A DNA stretch of 64,000 nucleotides from Peribolospora baueri (taxonomy: Eukaryota; Basidiomycota; Peribolosporomycetes; Peribolosporales; Peribolosporaceae): positions 62,001 through 126,000 of the forward strand of contig JAMDHS010000031.1 in assembly GCA_029717555.1 (NCBI GenBank), given 5' to 3'. Below are positions 34,101 to 44,711 of the stretch, in pieces; the first letter of the stretch is position 1, and each line of letters starts with the position of its first letter. Position numbers and translations under genes: made by a program. The notes beneath the pieces are model-generated. The model did no database searches, had not been told where the DNA came from, and saw only the letters and a list, made by a program, of their open reading frames with translations.

Positions 34101-35454
34101 AAGGGGCTGAAACCTGGACGCTCTGTTTCTCCTCCTCGTCCCCGTCCGTCTCCGTCTTCGCCCTTTCCTGCTCGCCATTACGCCTGTCCTCGCTTCTTGC
34201 CGCATCTGCAGAAACCGCCTCTTTCCACTCTCTCTCCCGTTCGTCCTCCTCGGCGAGGACAACCGCGGACTGGGCGAGTAGTTCGGCCGTCATGGGAGTC
34301 CTAGGCTGAGGACGGGGGTGGGTGAGCTCAGGTGGGCCCATGGACGGACGGTCCGGTCCATACGTCTCGCCCCGCCGCTCCGTCCCGACAACCACTTCTT
34401 GTCCTTCTTCTTCACCTTCCTCCTCTTCCCCGCTCGACTCGAACGCAATGTCCATCTCTGATTTTGTCGTCGAAGAGGCCGTATGTGGAGGCTCGAACCC
34501 CGTCGAGCGACTTGCGAACGAGGCGGAGCCCGGTCCCTCATCAAATTTGAGAACCAGCTCGGGGGAGAGAGGCGTTTCGGTGGTCCCCGTCAGGGATATG
34601 CCAGCCATCCTTTGCTCCTCTTGTTGTTCGGATTGTCCCCCAACGTTCCCATCGTCTTTGCTGTTCGACGTCGCCTGAGAGCCATTCGCACCAGCCGTGG
34701 GCTCTACAGTCGCTGAAGAAGCTCCGGTCGAAATGGCTCTCCACCCAGCTGCCCTTCCTAACCCCTTCAAGCTAGGCAGCGCCCACTCAGCGCCCCTCTT
34801 CGATTGGCTCGGGCTGTGTTGTGAGGGGTCGGGCGTGTGATCACGAGTGGGGGAGGCGGGATGATCTTCTGAGCTTGAAGCTCCAGCCGCTGCATTCGGC
34901 CGGCTCGCTTCGTCCTGGGATTGCCGTGATCTCCCGCCGCCGCCAAAGAAGGACGTTACGGCGGAGACGTCGATGGGGGGCAGGATGTGTCGGTCGCCCA
35001 AAGGGGTCCCGGATCTGCTGCTGCCCGCCGCGCCTGCTCCTGCACCAGCCCCGCCTGCCGGAGCTGAAGAGTTGGCGGAGGAGGAAGCGGTGGGAGGGGA
35101 CTTGACTCGCGAAGCGGCCAGAGAGCGGCGTAGGGAGGAGACGATGGGGTCGGCGGACTCGTTTGAACGCTTGCCGGTCGGCAAGACCGTATTTGCCCTC
35201 GCATTGTCAATGCCGGCGGTTGCGGACGTATCGTTAGCCGACCGTGCCAGTGAGGCCGCCTCCCCGGCCGCGCCACCGGAATCGGTCGGCGGGTCGACCT
35301 GGACCTGGTCGCCCACCTTGTTCTCACGACCTTGCTCGGCTATCGTCCCTGCCGCGTCCCGATCGACCTCGACGGACAGCGCGGAGACAGTGTCGGGTGA
35401 TATGACCCCCTGCTCCTCCGTGCTCGCCCGTGGCGCTGTGTCGGCGCTGCTCAT
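31146..35454 (-). CDS. GRIP-domain golgin (coiled-coil Golgi tether)
   Basis: Exons: complement(join(31146..31229, 31362..31679, 31796..31903, 31976..33132, 33234..33416, 33534..35454)), 1,256 aa. Residues 1 to about 630 are low-complexity and acidic/Ser-rich and look disordered. Residues from about 645 to 1,150 form a long heptad coiled coil rich in Glu, Arg, Lys and Ala. The C-terminus is a GRIP domain: LDDEALNLEYLRNVILQFLE with the conserved Tyr, HKEMRPHLTRVLSVILRF and FTPQEERRLV. GRIP golgins bind Arl1-GTP on trans-Golgi membranes and tether vesicles; Imh1 is the yeast member. The last exon of 84 nt supplies the second half of the GRIP domain. The gene shares a 380-bp promoter with the Ish1-like gene. 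Confidence 0.9.
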
Positions 35455-35834
35455 GGTCGGGAGGGCAGAGGGGACAAGGCAACGTTGGTCGAGGAGGCTT
35501 GCAAAGGCGGGCAGTGGTGGACCGCGTTCGCGAAGTTGGTATGCGCAAGTTGGGAGTTGTAGCCAGCTACACGTGACGTGCACCTGATTAGTCATACTAG
35601 TATACTCCGATCCCGGTGTTAATTGCACGTGATCTCCGATCTACACTAGTATATGACGCGCGGTGCCCGCCACGTGGATACCTCCTGGACCATCGATCGG
35701 GCTTGTCGTCTTGCGCGTCATAGCAGCGAGGGGAAGCGGCGGGGAGAGAGGCTTGGTCATACATAAATGGAGGGGGTCGGATTTTCGTTCCTCGTGCTAC
35801 GGTTTTATTCATTCTTCTCTCCACCGCATCCACC
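35455..35834. promoter_or_regulatory. Bidirectional promoter with three CACGTG boxes
   Basis: Golgin (-) and Ish1-like (+) start codons are 380 bp apart. CACGTG E-boxes lie at 35570-35575, 35626-35631 and 35671-35676. ACTAGT cores lie at 35596-35601 and 35645-35650, the first within the palindrome ATACTAGTAT. An AGGGG motif near 35728 resembles a stress element. bHLH/bZIP control is inferred. Confidence 0.6.
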
Positions 35835-37878
35835 ATGAAGGTACTTTTGCTGCTGCTCCTTGGCGCCGCCGCTCTCTCCCAAGTGTCGGCCAATGGTCAG
35901 TCTCGCGATTGGAACCGCATGGAGCAGGAGGGATGGATGGCCGCCCGCTAACCGCTCACTGACTTGCCTCCTCGCCACCTTGTCTCATGTGAAGCCGCGA
36001 CCGATGCCCTGTACGAGCAGTGGAACGAGAGCCAGCTTCAGCGATGGCTCAAGGATCACAACGTCCCCGTCTCGTACGATGAGTCACCTAGCCGCGAGAA
36101 GCTGCTCCGTGAGTGGCCGTGAAGGCAGATATACAATTGGGATGCTATGCCGTCGCTCTGACGCCACTCTCTACGCCCTCAATCCGCCACTCTCTCCGAA
36201 CCGACGCTTCATCTTCTTTGCTCCCTTCTCCCTCTCAAGGCGCCGTGCGGGAAAATTATGACAGCGCTTACAACTCCCTGAAAGACACCGAACTAAAGGC
36301 GTGGCTCCAGCAGCGCGGCGTTATTCCCGCTCCCAAATCCACGCGCGAAGAGCTGATCGAGCAAGCGCGCGAGTACGCCAATTCGGCTGTGGAGCGCACG
36401 CAGAAGGTATTTAACGGCGTCACCCAAGACGCCTTGGACTCGTGGGACGAGAGCGCGCTGCGCAACTGGCTGCTTCAGCATAATGTCGTTGCGCCTTCTT
36501 CCAAGCGAGAGCAGCTCCTCGTGATGGCCAAGCAGAAGAAGAATGACCTGCAAAAGAGTGCCAGCAGCCTCTCTAGCACAGCTAGCTCTGCCGCCAGCTC
36601 TGCTTACCAAAAGGCCGGTGAGGCCACTGCCGCCGGCATTTCAAGGCTTGAGGACAATATGGACGACGCAGTGGACTATGTCTACTCGACTTGGGACGAC
36701 AACCGCTTGCGCGACTGGCTCGTCGAGCACGGTGTGATCAAACCCAAGACGCAGGCGAAGCGCGACGCCCTCTTGGCTTGGATGAAGGATGCTTATGCAC
36801 GTAGCGTTTCGGACATTTGGGAGGCCTGGAGTGATAGCTTCATTGTGAGCCTCCGTGGCCCGGGCGTCAGGTTTTAACTGAGCGACTGCCTCTTTTATGC
36901 TCACCATCCGTCCGCACCTCACCCCACAGCGTAAGTGGCTCATTCAGCATGGCATCATCAAGCCGAAGGCACAGGCGACTCGGGACCAGCTGCTGGAAAT
37001 CATGAAAGACAACTATTATACCGCCAACGACAAGGTGAGCACGCTCTATTGGTTGCACGCCGAGCACTCCAGTCGCCCACACCTTGCATCTGGATGAGGA
37101 CAGATATGGGACAATTGGTCCGAGTCGGAGCTTCGGGATGTGAGTCGGTCCTTTCGTACGTCTTATATTTACGAGCCTCCATTTAGCTGATCATCGGCCC
37201 CTCCGTTACCATCCGCAGTGGCTCATCGGCCAAAACCTGATCAAGCCGGACCGCAAGTACCGCCGTCACCAGTTGGAACGTCTGGTGTCGAACAACTACC
37301 AGCAGGTCCCTGACGTTGTCTTCTCCAGCTGGAAGGACTCGGACATGCGTCAGTGGCTCATCGACAACGGCTACCTCAAGTCGGACGAACGCTCCCGACG
37401 CGATGATCTCGTCAAGCTGATGAAGATTCACTACGAGCACATCCAAGGAACCGCGCAGCCATACCTGTCGTGGAGTGATGCGCGCCTCAAGGGTTGGTTG
37501 CGCGAGCATGACATTGAGCCTCCTTCAAAGAGGGACCAGTTGTTGCAAGCTGTCAGAGATGTGAGCGCTTCGATCGGTCCCTCGATCTGTCGTTTGTTAG
37601 TGGATTCAGCGACACTGACGATCGCCTTTGTCTCTTGGTTGATTTGTTAGAACTACGTCGCTACCACTTCGGCGGTGCAGTCAGGCTTGTCCTCCATCTA
37701 CTCGGCTCTCAAGGACACCATCGCCGGCGGCGTCGAGATCGCTGAGGACAAGGTGTACCGCATCCTAAATATCCTCCATTCGGGCGCGACCGATGCGGAG
37801 GTCGAGGCAGAGAAGAAGGTCGAAAAGGCCAAGGAGGATGCGAAGAAGACGAAGGAGAAGGTCAAGGAAGAGCTCTAA
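35835..37878 (+). CDS. ish1: Ish1/Msc1-like nuclear-envelope stress protein, eight Ish1 repeats
   Basis: Exons: join(35835..35895, 35995..36108, 36240..36844, 36930..37034, 37104..37139, 37219..37560, 37651..37878), 496 aa. The signal sequence MKVLLLLLLGAAALSQVSA is followed by eight repeats of the pattern W-x-D/E-x-x-L-x-x-WL-x-x-H/N-G-x-x-x-P. Examples are WNESQLQRWLKDHNV, WDESALRNWLLQHNV, WDDNRLRDWLVEHGV, WSDSFIRKWLIQHGI, WSESELRDWLIGQNL, WKDSDMRQWLIDNGY and WSDARLKGWLREHDI. The C-terminus is a Lys/Glu helix. Fission yeast Ish1 is a stress-induced nuclear envelope protein and budding yeast Msc1 an ER/nuclear-envelope relative. Two introns fall at the same place inside consecutive repeats (before or near the WL pair), which suggests repeat-by-exon duplication. 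A 36-nt micro-exon encodes half a repeat. Confidence 0.92.
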
Positions 37879-38953
37879 GCCAAACCGACACACCCGTCCG
37901 ATCGATCGGACGGCGTTCGTCCCTATCTCCTTTTCTCGCGCGCTTGCCGCGCTCGTTTAGCGGGCCGCGTACTGCTACGGAAGCCTGTCTTGTCCCTCCT
38001 CTCATCGCCCACAGTCAGTAGCCGTGGGCGAAAACGTCTCCCAACCTCCCTTCCCTCTTCCTACTCCCTGGATTCCGATGTGCCGGTGCAGGACGGCTTG
38101 GTGACGCGCGGGCTACTGTCACCCTCCCCCGTCGTCCCCGTCTTGTCGCCTGTGCGTCTAAGCTCTCTGTACGCCCGTCTCTCCATCCTTCCGTCTGTCG
38201 ACGTGTCCGTCCATGTAACGTACGAATCTTTCCGCTCGCAACCAGATTGAACAGATTTCCTTTTGTGTAATGTCTCTTTCCGTTCCTCGATCGGGTGCTC
38301 CTGTCACGGGGTAGGACCTCCTTGATCGCGACCCGTGCCTGGGCTTTCTCCCCGGAAAGCTTCAAGGTCGGCCCATGTCAGGGGGAGGTCGCTCATTGTC
38401 AAGGTATATATCCAGTCGGTCGCAAAGTGACGTAACTGTTTGTGTTCGTTTTGGTAGATAGACGATTCGTCCCTGGATGCTGCGCTCTATCTAGCGGACG
38501 GCCGCAGCTCGTACAAACTAAATCGAAATGATCGGGGACGGTGATATTTTCACGCCCATCTCCGGTGACATCCTTCTTTGTATCCCTTCCTTTTCCCTTT
38601 CCTTGGCGCCCCGCTGCCTCGGCTGCGCTCTCTCCAGGTCCGGCTCTTCTGGTTCCCTCGCGGCTACTTGGCGCCGATATCTCCCGCTCGGCTCGACGGA
38701 CGGAGGAAGGACGGGAGCACCTATACCCTCGGTCTACTTGACACATCGTAGGACCGACCTTCATGGGTTCGCCATCTCGGCATTCCCAAACTACCTGCCA
38801 CCTCGTCTCGCATCAACAGCCTCGTTCACCCGCCTGCCTCTCCCTGCGCCGCATCGAGCCGGATATCACACTCGGGACGACGAGGACCTTGACCCTGACC
38901 AACCCGAGAGAAAGAAAAGGAACGGAAAAAGGGCGAGGAATCGCTTGGATGGG
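37879..38953. other. Intergenic: Ish1-like 3' flank and hydrolase upstream region
   Basis: Both flanking genes are on the plus strand. A frame open from 38528 runs through to 39035 and could extend the hydrolase N-terminus, but its first ~100 codons look like translated noncoding DNA. No other feature was seen. Confidence 0.45.
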
Positions 38954-41900
38954 ATGCTCTTCTACGAGCATGCTGGACTGGCTACAAGGACGATGCCGCT
39001 TTCTACCTTGAGCGCCGCCGTGCACTTGACACCCAGTGAGTCTAGGATCCGCTTGCTCGTCTTGTCTCCTCTGGCGTTGTGTGGAACGATTCAACGGCCC
39101 TTACTTATGCCTTCCGCTTGTCGGCAGCCGTCATCTCTACTTTCGTCCGCCACTACGTGACGAAGGTTCGCAAGCAGCGCCGTTTCCGCAACATCGAGGC
39201 GACGGACGAGATTTTGTTCGACGAGGCCTTCCATATCGTCCGCTCTTTCATCGACCTCGGGACCCACAACACCGTCGAGTCGCTCCAGTCCTTCACGAAC
39301 ACACATGTCCCCTCCCCGCCTTGGACCGTTGTCGTCCCCGTTCTTGTCCCCCTCTCCTCGTGCGATGACGCCGCCAGATATCTCATCCAGGCCTTTGGGC
39401 CGGCCGAGATCATTAAAGTGGTTGGTGGCGAGAGGTGGTGGCAGGTCCGCGGCTTGGACGGCGTGAGGGCCGAGTGGATTGCCATGAGGGCTGACTGGAA
39501 GAAGGTGCGCAAGGCTGAGAAGGAGAGCGCAGGCAAGTCCGGTACCGCGCCGCCGCCCACAGTCGAGGGCGGCGGCGAAGAGCGCCACGCCGGAGATCAG
39601 GAGAGCTGGCAGGACGACGACGACGACGCCGGGGAAATCAATGAGCCCGCCATGCGCAGATCATCTCACTGTCGCAGGCCCAGCTCCCAGCATCGTCGTC
39701 GCGCAGCGCACGGCCGCAGTGCCGGCAACTCCGGCGGAGACGAGAGTCCCGCGACGGATGAGTACAGTCCCGAGATGGACGATCTGAAGCGAGTAATGGT
39801 CAGTGGATCACCTATGTCATTTCGTGCCGGCGAACAGGAGCCACTGACCTTTACATTCGTTCTGTCCACCTCTCCATTGACCGACAGCTCTACATTCACG
39901 GAGGAGCCTACTATTGGGGGTCGATAAATACCCATAGATATCAAATGATCCGATATGCTCGCAAGATGGCGGGAAGGGTCTTTGCCGTCAACTATCGAAA
40001 GGCGCCTCAGTACCCTTTCCCCTGCGCCCTTCAGGACTGTCTCGCTGCTTGTGAGTGTGCCCACACTTACGAAGCGAGGCATGTCTCAGCATTTAGAGGT
40101 TTATTGAGATCAACCTCTTTTACTGTTGTCACACAGACCTTTACCTAATCCGCCCCCCACCCGAAGTGGCACATGCCCCTGTCTCTCCGGATCATCTGGT
40201 CATCGCGGGCGACTCGGCAGGTGGAGGACTCGCCATCAGCCTCCTCACTATCCTCCGCGACGTCGGCTTGCCCCTACCCGCCGGATCCGTGTTGATCAGC
40301 CCCTGGGTAGACTTGACTCATAGCTTTCCTAGCGTTATGAAGAACACCGCCACGGTAAGCATGTGGGCACGGGGCGTATCGCCGAAGACGCTCGGTCGGA
40401 GGATTCGTTGTGATGACACCGGACTTGGGCCGTCACCCCTCTTTCTTCTTGCCCCTTCCAGGATATTATTCCCCCCTACGGATTGTGCGTCTCCGGCCTC
40501 CAAAACCCCATTCTCCCCACCGTCTACACCCCCTGAATTTGGTCTTCGCATTGACATTCCTCCATCCTTCCCGCACGCCTTCCCTGCAGCATCCACAAGC
40601 CCAGCTGTATCTGGCCCCATCCCGCGCGCGGCGACCGCATCTGGCCTCGCGAGGCACTGGGTGTGCCGACGGATCAAAAGGCGGCCAAGGCTCATCGGAT
40701 GGAGGTGGATGAAAGGAAGGAAGCCAAGGGTATGAAGAAGGCGAACGGGGACGGCTACGGCGGGACGAAGCAGGTGCCGGATGGTGTTCCGCCTGAGAGA
40801 GATGTGGGCAGTGAAGCGAACGCTCCCGGTGCGCCCGAGGCTGGTGAGGCAACCCACGATCCGACGACACAGATGCCCGATGGAGCACCCACCGCTCGAG
40901 CGCCAGCCGCTCGAAAGGACGTACAAGACGTTGTAGGACCGGACGGACGTGGACGAGAAAAGCAAGTCGCGGAAGAAGGAGTGGCCACACAACCCCCCGA
41001 CGCTCGTCGCTGTCTTCTCGGCCCGATCCCTTCGACCGCCACCACCGTTCCCGCCGGGCAGACGGACTCGACCAACCACTCTGCAGCCGACTACGCTTCC
41101 TCCACCCCGGACCCTGCGACGAACCGCTCCTCCCCGCACTTCATTAAAGTACCTCTGACCTCTACCTCCGACGCCAAGCCCGTCGAACTCCGCGCGCAGA
41201 TTCAGCTCTATGCCAAGAACGAGCAGCTCACCCATCCTTACGTCAGCCCTTTGCTTCAGGGCAGCTTGGGCGGCTTGCCGCCGATGTACATCCTGGCGGG
41301 CGATGCCGAGGTGTTGAGAGATGAAGGTAGGCGGCGGTCGCTTAATTTCCATCTTTCAATATAGAGCGAACAGCGAGCGAAAGTGTCAGCTGGCTGAGAC
41401 GAGCTTTCACATGTTTGCCTTGTACGCAATCCGACCATGATAGTCATATACCTGGCCCACAAGGTCTGTGCCTCGTCATCCCGCCGGCGACAGTCTGGAC
41501 CTTCGACTCGTCTCCTTCGACCGCAGCGCTGACCCCAACCGTCCTGTCTTCTCGGTCTCTGCCTTCTCCCCAGGCAGCCCACCCGGACCGGTTCCCTCTC
41601 AGAGACGACCTCCTACAAATGAGCGAGAGACAGCGGGAGAACGTGGAGAAGTATAACAGGTACCCTACCAAGGTGGGTCAAATCTACCAGAGGTTTGCAG
41701 AGCCTCTGCCGCGCCCGCGCTCACATTTTTCTCACTGCTTCCTCACTTCTTCTTTGCCTCGTCCTCGGCGTCTCCCTACCTCAGGTCCATCTGCAGGTGT
41801 TCGACGACATGTGTCACGTGTTGACTGTGTTTTCTTGGACTACGCCTGCTAAGTATGCCTTTCGCGCAATCGCCTCCTTCTGTCGACATGTCACCGGGGC

Positions 41901-43437
41901 GCCTTCCCATGAGCTCGCCAACCCATTCCCTGACACCGTGCTGAAGGGCGCCGATGGTGCCATTCTCCGTCGAACCGAGTCGCCGGCCGCCGCCGAGTAT
42001 CCTGACGCTGACCCCGCCAACTCCACCGGCAACAGCCTGCCACGCATCGTGACGGGAGACGTGACGCGCGGCATCACCCCTGGCAAGCAGGGTGTGAATT
42101 GGACCGAGGGCCCCGTCTCGAGGTCTTTCCTCGACCCTTCTGGCCCTCAGTCCCCATCCAGAGGTCCCGATGACGGCGGCGGCGGCGGTGGTGGAGCGGG
42201 AACGGCCTCCCCGACTATCGTCCAATCTCCCACTGACTTTGCGGACACGCCGACGAGCGCCACTTCAGCTTTCTCCGATAAAGACTGGTCCGGGGATGGT
42301 AAGGACGACAACGATCCCAAGAAGGCGGCCAGGAGGGAGAAGCTCCATCTGCGCGAGGAGAAGAGGAAGAAGACGCTACTGGGCCACCAGAATGAGTATT
42401 CGGGTGTTTTGCCTTTAAAGGTGAGCGGGTCTGTTCGGTACGGTAGGGGGGGGGGGAGGGGGGGGGGCTGGGAAGCCTTCGGGCGCCGAGAACAGGGGGG
42501 CTGATGGATCTTTGCCTTCTTTGTTCGTCTGCCGTCCCCTTTCCTACGATGCTATTTACCCACCCCCTGCGTCCAGCGCCCAAGCTTTCAGAACTATATG
42601 GTCCGCGAGAGGGTAGCTGTTAATGGAAACATTAGGCCTTTGGAACCGGAAACAGATATCCCAGCCCTACGCCTCCCGCCATCGGATATAGGAATCATCA
42701 AAGAAACGCCAATGCGGCGTTGGCTGACCGGACAGGAGCTGTGGGACAAAAAGTTTTCGCGCACGGCGCGGACGGCGGAGAGGGAGCGGGAGCGGTGGAA
42801 GGAGAAGGGGGACGCGCTCGTCAGGGATGCGAGGGAGAAGGGGATCATCAGCCAGAAGGAGAGGTTGGGCGAAGGAGAGGGACTGGTGAAGGAGGTGTGG
42901 AAAGAGGGAGGACAGGGGCATGGCCAAGGGACAGAAGAAGGTCGAAGCAGAGACGAAGGCGCTGCGAAGTTCGAACGGACCAAGTGGACCATATTCGATC
43001 TCGATGGCGAGACTCCACCACCATCCTCAATCACGGCTTCGCGGCACGATACGCCCGATTCATATGGGCTGCTCAAGCGAACCCTCATCGAGCTCCGAAG
43101 CCCGTCCGCCTCGGAAAGCAAGACGGGGAAGAAGAGGCGCGAGAAAGCCTCTGGTGGCTCGCCGGGGCTGTCGGCCGCCGAACAGGAGGTGTCACCGGTG
43201 CCTCAAATGGGGATTCCCCATGGCGTGCACATGTGGAACGGCTTCATGAGATATATGGAGAGGAAGGCGATGGACGGGAAGAGGAAGAAGAATGGACTGG
43301 GAAAGGAAAAGGGGATGGGAGACGCTGACGGAGAGAGAGGCGATAAGGCAGGAAGCAGGAGCAAGAGCAATGAGGGGGCCGCGGTGAACGTAGATGAGAC
43401 GAAGCAAGCCGCGGACGGACAGGAGAAGAAGAAATGA
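38954..43437 (+). CDS. Large alpha/beta hydrolase, hormone-sensitive-lipase type
   Basis: Model: join(38954..39035, 39128..39798, 39888..40050, 40137..40354, 40462..40484, 40590..41326, 41444..41463, 41574..41672, 41785..42420, 42577..43437), about 1,169 aa; every exon from 39128 on is firm. The oxyanion motif LYIHGGAYYWGS is followed by IAGDSAGGGLAIS with nucleophile Ser332, LAGDAEVLRDE with Asp624 and VFDDMCHVL with His682. This is the HSL/arylacetamide-deacetylase branch acting on esters or steryl acetates. A low-complexity insertion of about 130 residues after YGFIHKPS stretches the Ser-Asp spacing to ~290. Long tails surround the fold, and the last 450 residues are charged and largely disordered. 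Exons of 23 and 20 nt are needed. The 5' end is unresolved: another frame (38899-39036) reads YKDDAAFYLERRRALDTQ and would join the main frame except for two stops. Confidence 0.8.
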
Positions 43438-44711
43438 AAGCCGGCCGACCAGCATGTAGAGGCGGCAGACAGGCTGGCTGCTGTCGGCACGGAGGTTACG
43501 TAATCGGACTCATTTCAACATTTCCATTGATCACCGTCGTTTTTCGCTACTCCTTCCTTCTTCTCTTTCCGTCTGCGAAGGACTCAAACGCTCCCTTGAT
43601 AGGACGTCCTACGACGGAGAGCTGAGGAGAGGACCAGCCGGAGTGCTTGTACGTTTTTCTGTTGGTGATATGTGCCACCGCCCTTTGGAAGACTCCCGAC
43701 TGCTGTCGTCGATGCGTCACTCACGCAGTGCAAAGGTCTTCAGGCTTCCCTGGCCGCCAGACGCTTTCCCCCCCTTTCTGCTCAACCCCGGCTACATCTC
43801 TTCCTTTCCGCCTGCACGAGCAAGCCCTCACGCACCCCTCATTAACCGGTGCCGGAGCAGGGGGGCAGGTTAGCCTGCCTCCACGCCTTCAAGCCTCCTC
43901 ATCTCATCTATGTCATCCAGCCTGACATCGATAGAAGGGGGCAATTCCGTCAGCACTAATGGCGCTGCCTTTGATCCACCGCTGCCACCTCCAACTTGCA
44001 AGTCAGCGCGCCGCAACCTGCCTGATCCGTGAACGCTTTCCTACAGACCAACTTTGACGCTCGCGCGTCCAAACACGAATCGTCGGGCTCCCATGTTGGC
44101 CGGCTCCGCCTTGCGTTCCGCAATCCGTATAGAGGTTCCGTAATCCTTGATCCTCGTCTACTATGGATGTAGACAGCGCGCTCACCGCTAGACGATACGC
44201 CGAAGCGCGAAGACCTTGGAACCGGCGTCGCCAACCTGGACCGGTTCCTCCAAGTGGTTTATGAGGACGGCGTCGGCAGAGGAGCCCCACACTTGTCGGT
44301 GTGGCTCGGTCCTCGGTCCGGAGATAAACTGGATCTCCGCATCCGGAAGACGGGTGAGTTGCCGCAGCCGCAACGCCAAGTCGGAGCGCAACTTATTAGT
44401 CTCGCAGTCGTGCCTTGTCTTCCTATTTCCTTCTGCCTTGCCGAGCAACGGCGGTGATCGTCAACGCACTACTCTAGCATGGCTAGCCGAGCGGAACGTA
44501 TTGTTGGCGAGACGGGGAGGCGGCCACAAGCATCGGCACCCTTCGGCTTTCTTCGTGCGGGCCTGTTTGCAGACGTCGATCTGGCCGCCGGCACAGAGCG
44601 ATCTGGCATATAAATGACACATCCATAAGGCCATCCCAGCCGCTCTTCGTCCTCGCATAGCATTCCCCCGTCTCTTGTTGGCAGATACCTTCCACTCGAC
44701 CGACCGTGAAG
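43438..44711. other. Intergenic with weak coding-like patches
   Basis: Plus-strand patches at 44046-44165 (NFDARASKHESSGSHVGRLR), 44190-44353 (GVANLDRFLQVVYEDG) and 44480-44617 have acceptable codon use and plausible splice borders. I could not link them into a complete gene with a start. The antisense frame of the middle patch is equally open. They may be a small gene, a decayed gene or GC-driven chance. Confidence 0.3.
44609..44615 (+). promoter_or_regulatory. TATA box of the SGNH esterase gene
   Basis: TATAAAT lies 97 bp upstream of the esterase ATG, in an otherwise GC-rich stretch, which is a suitable spacing for a fungal TATA element. Confidence 0.6.
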
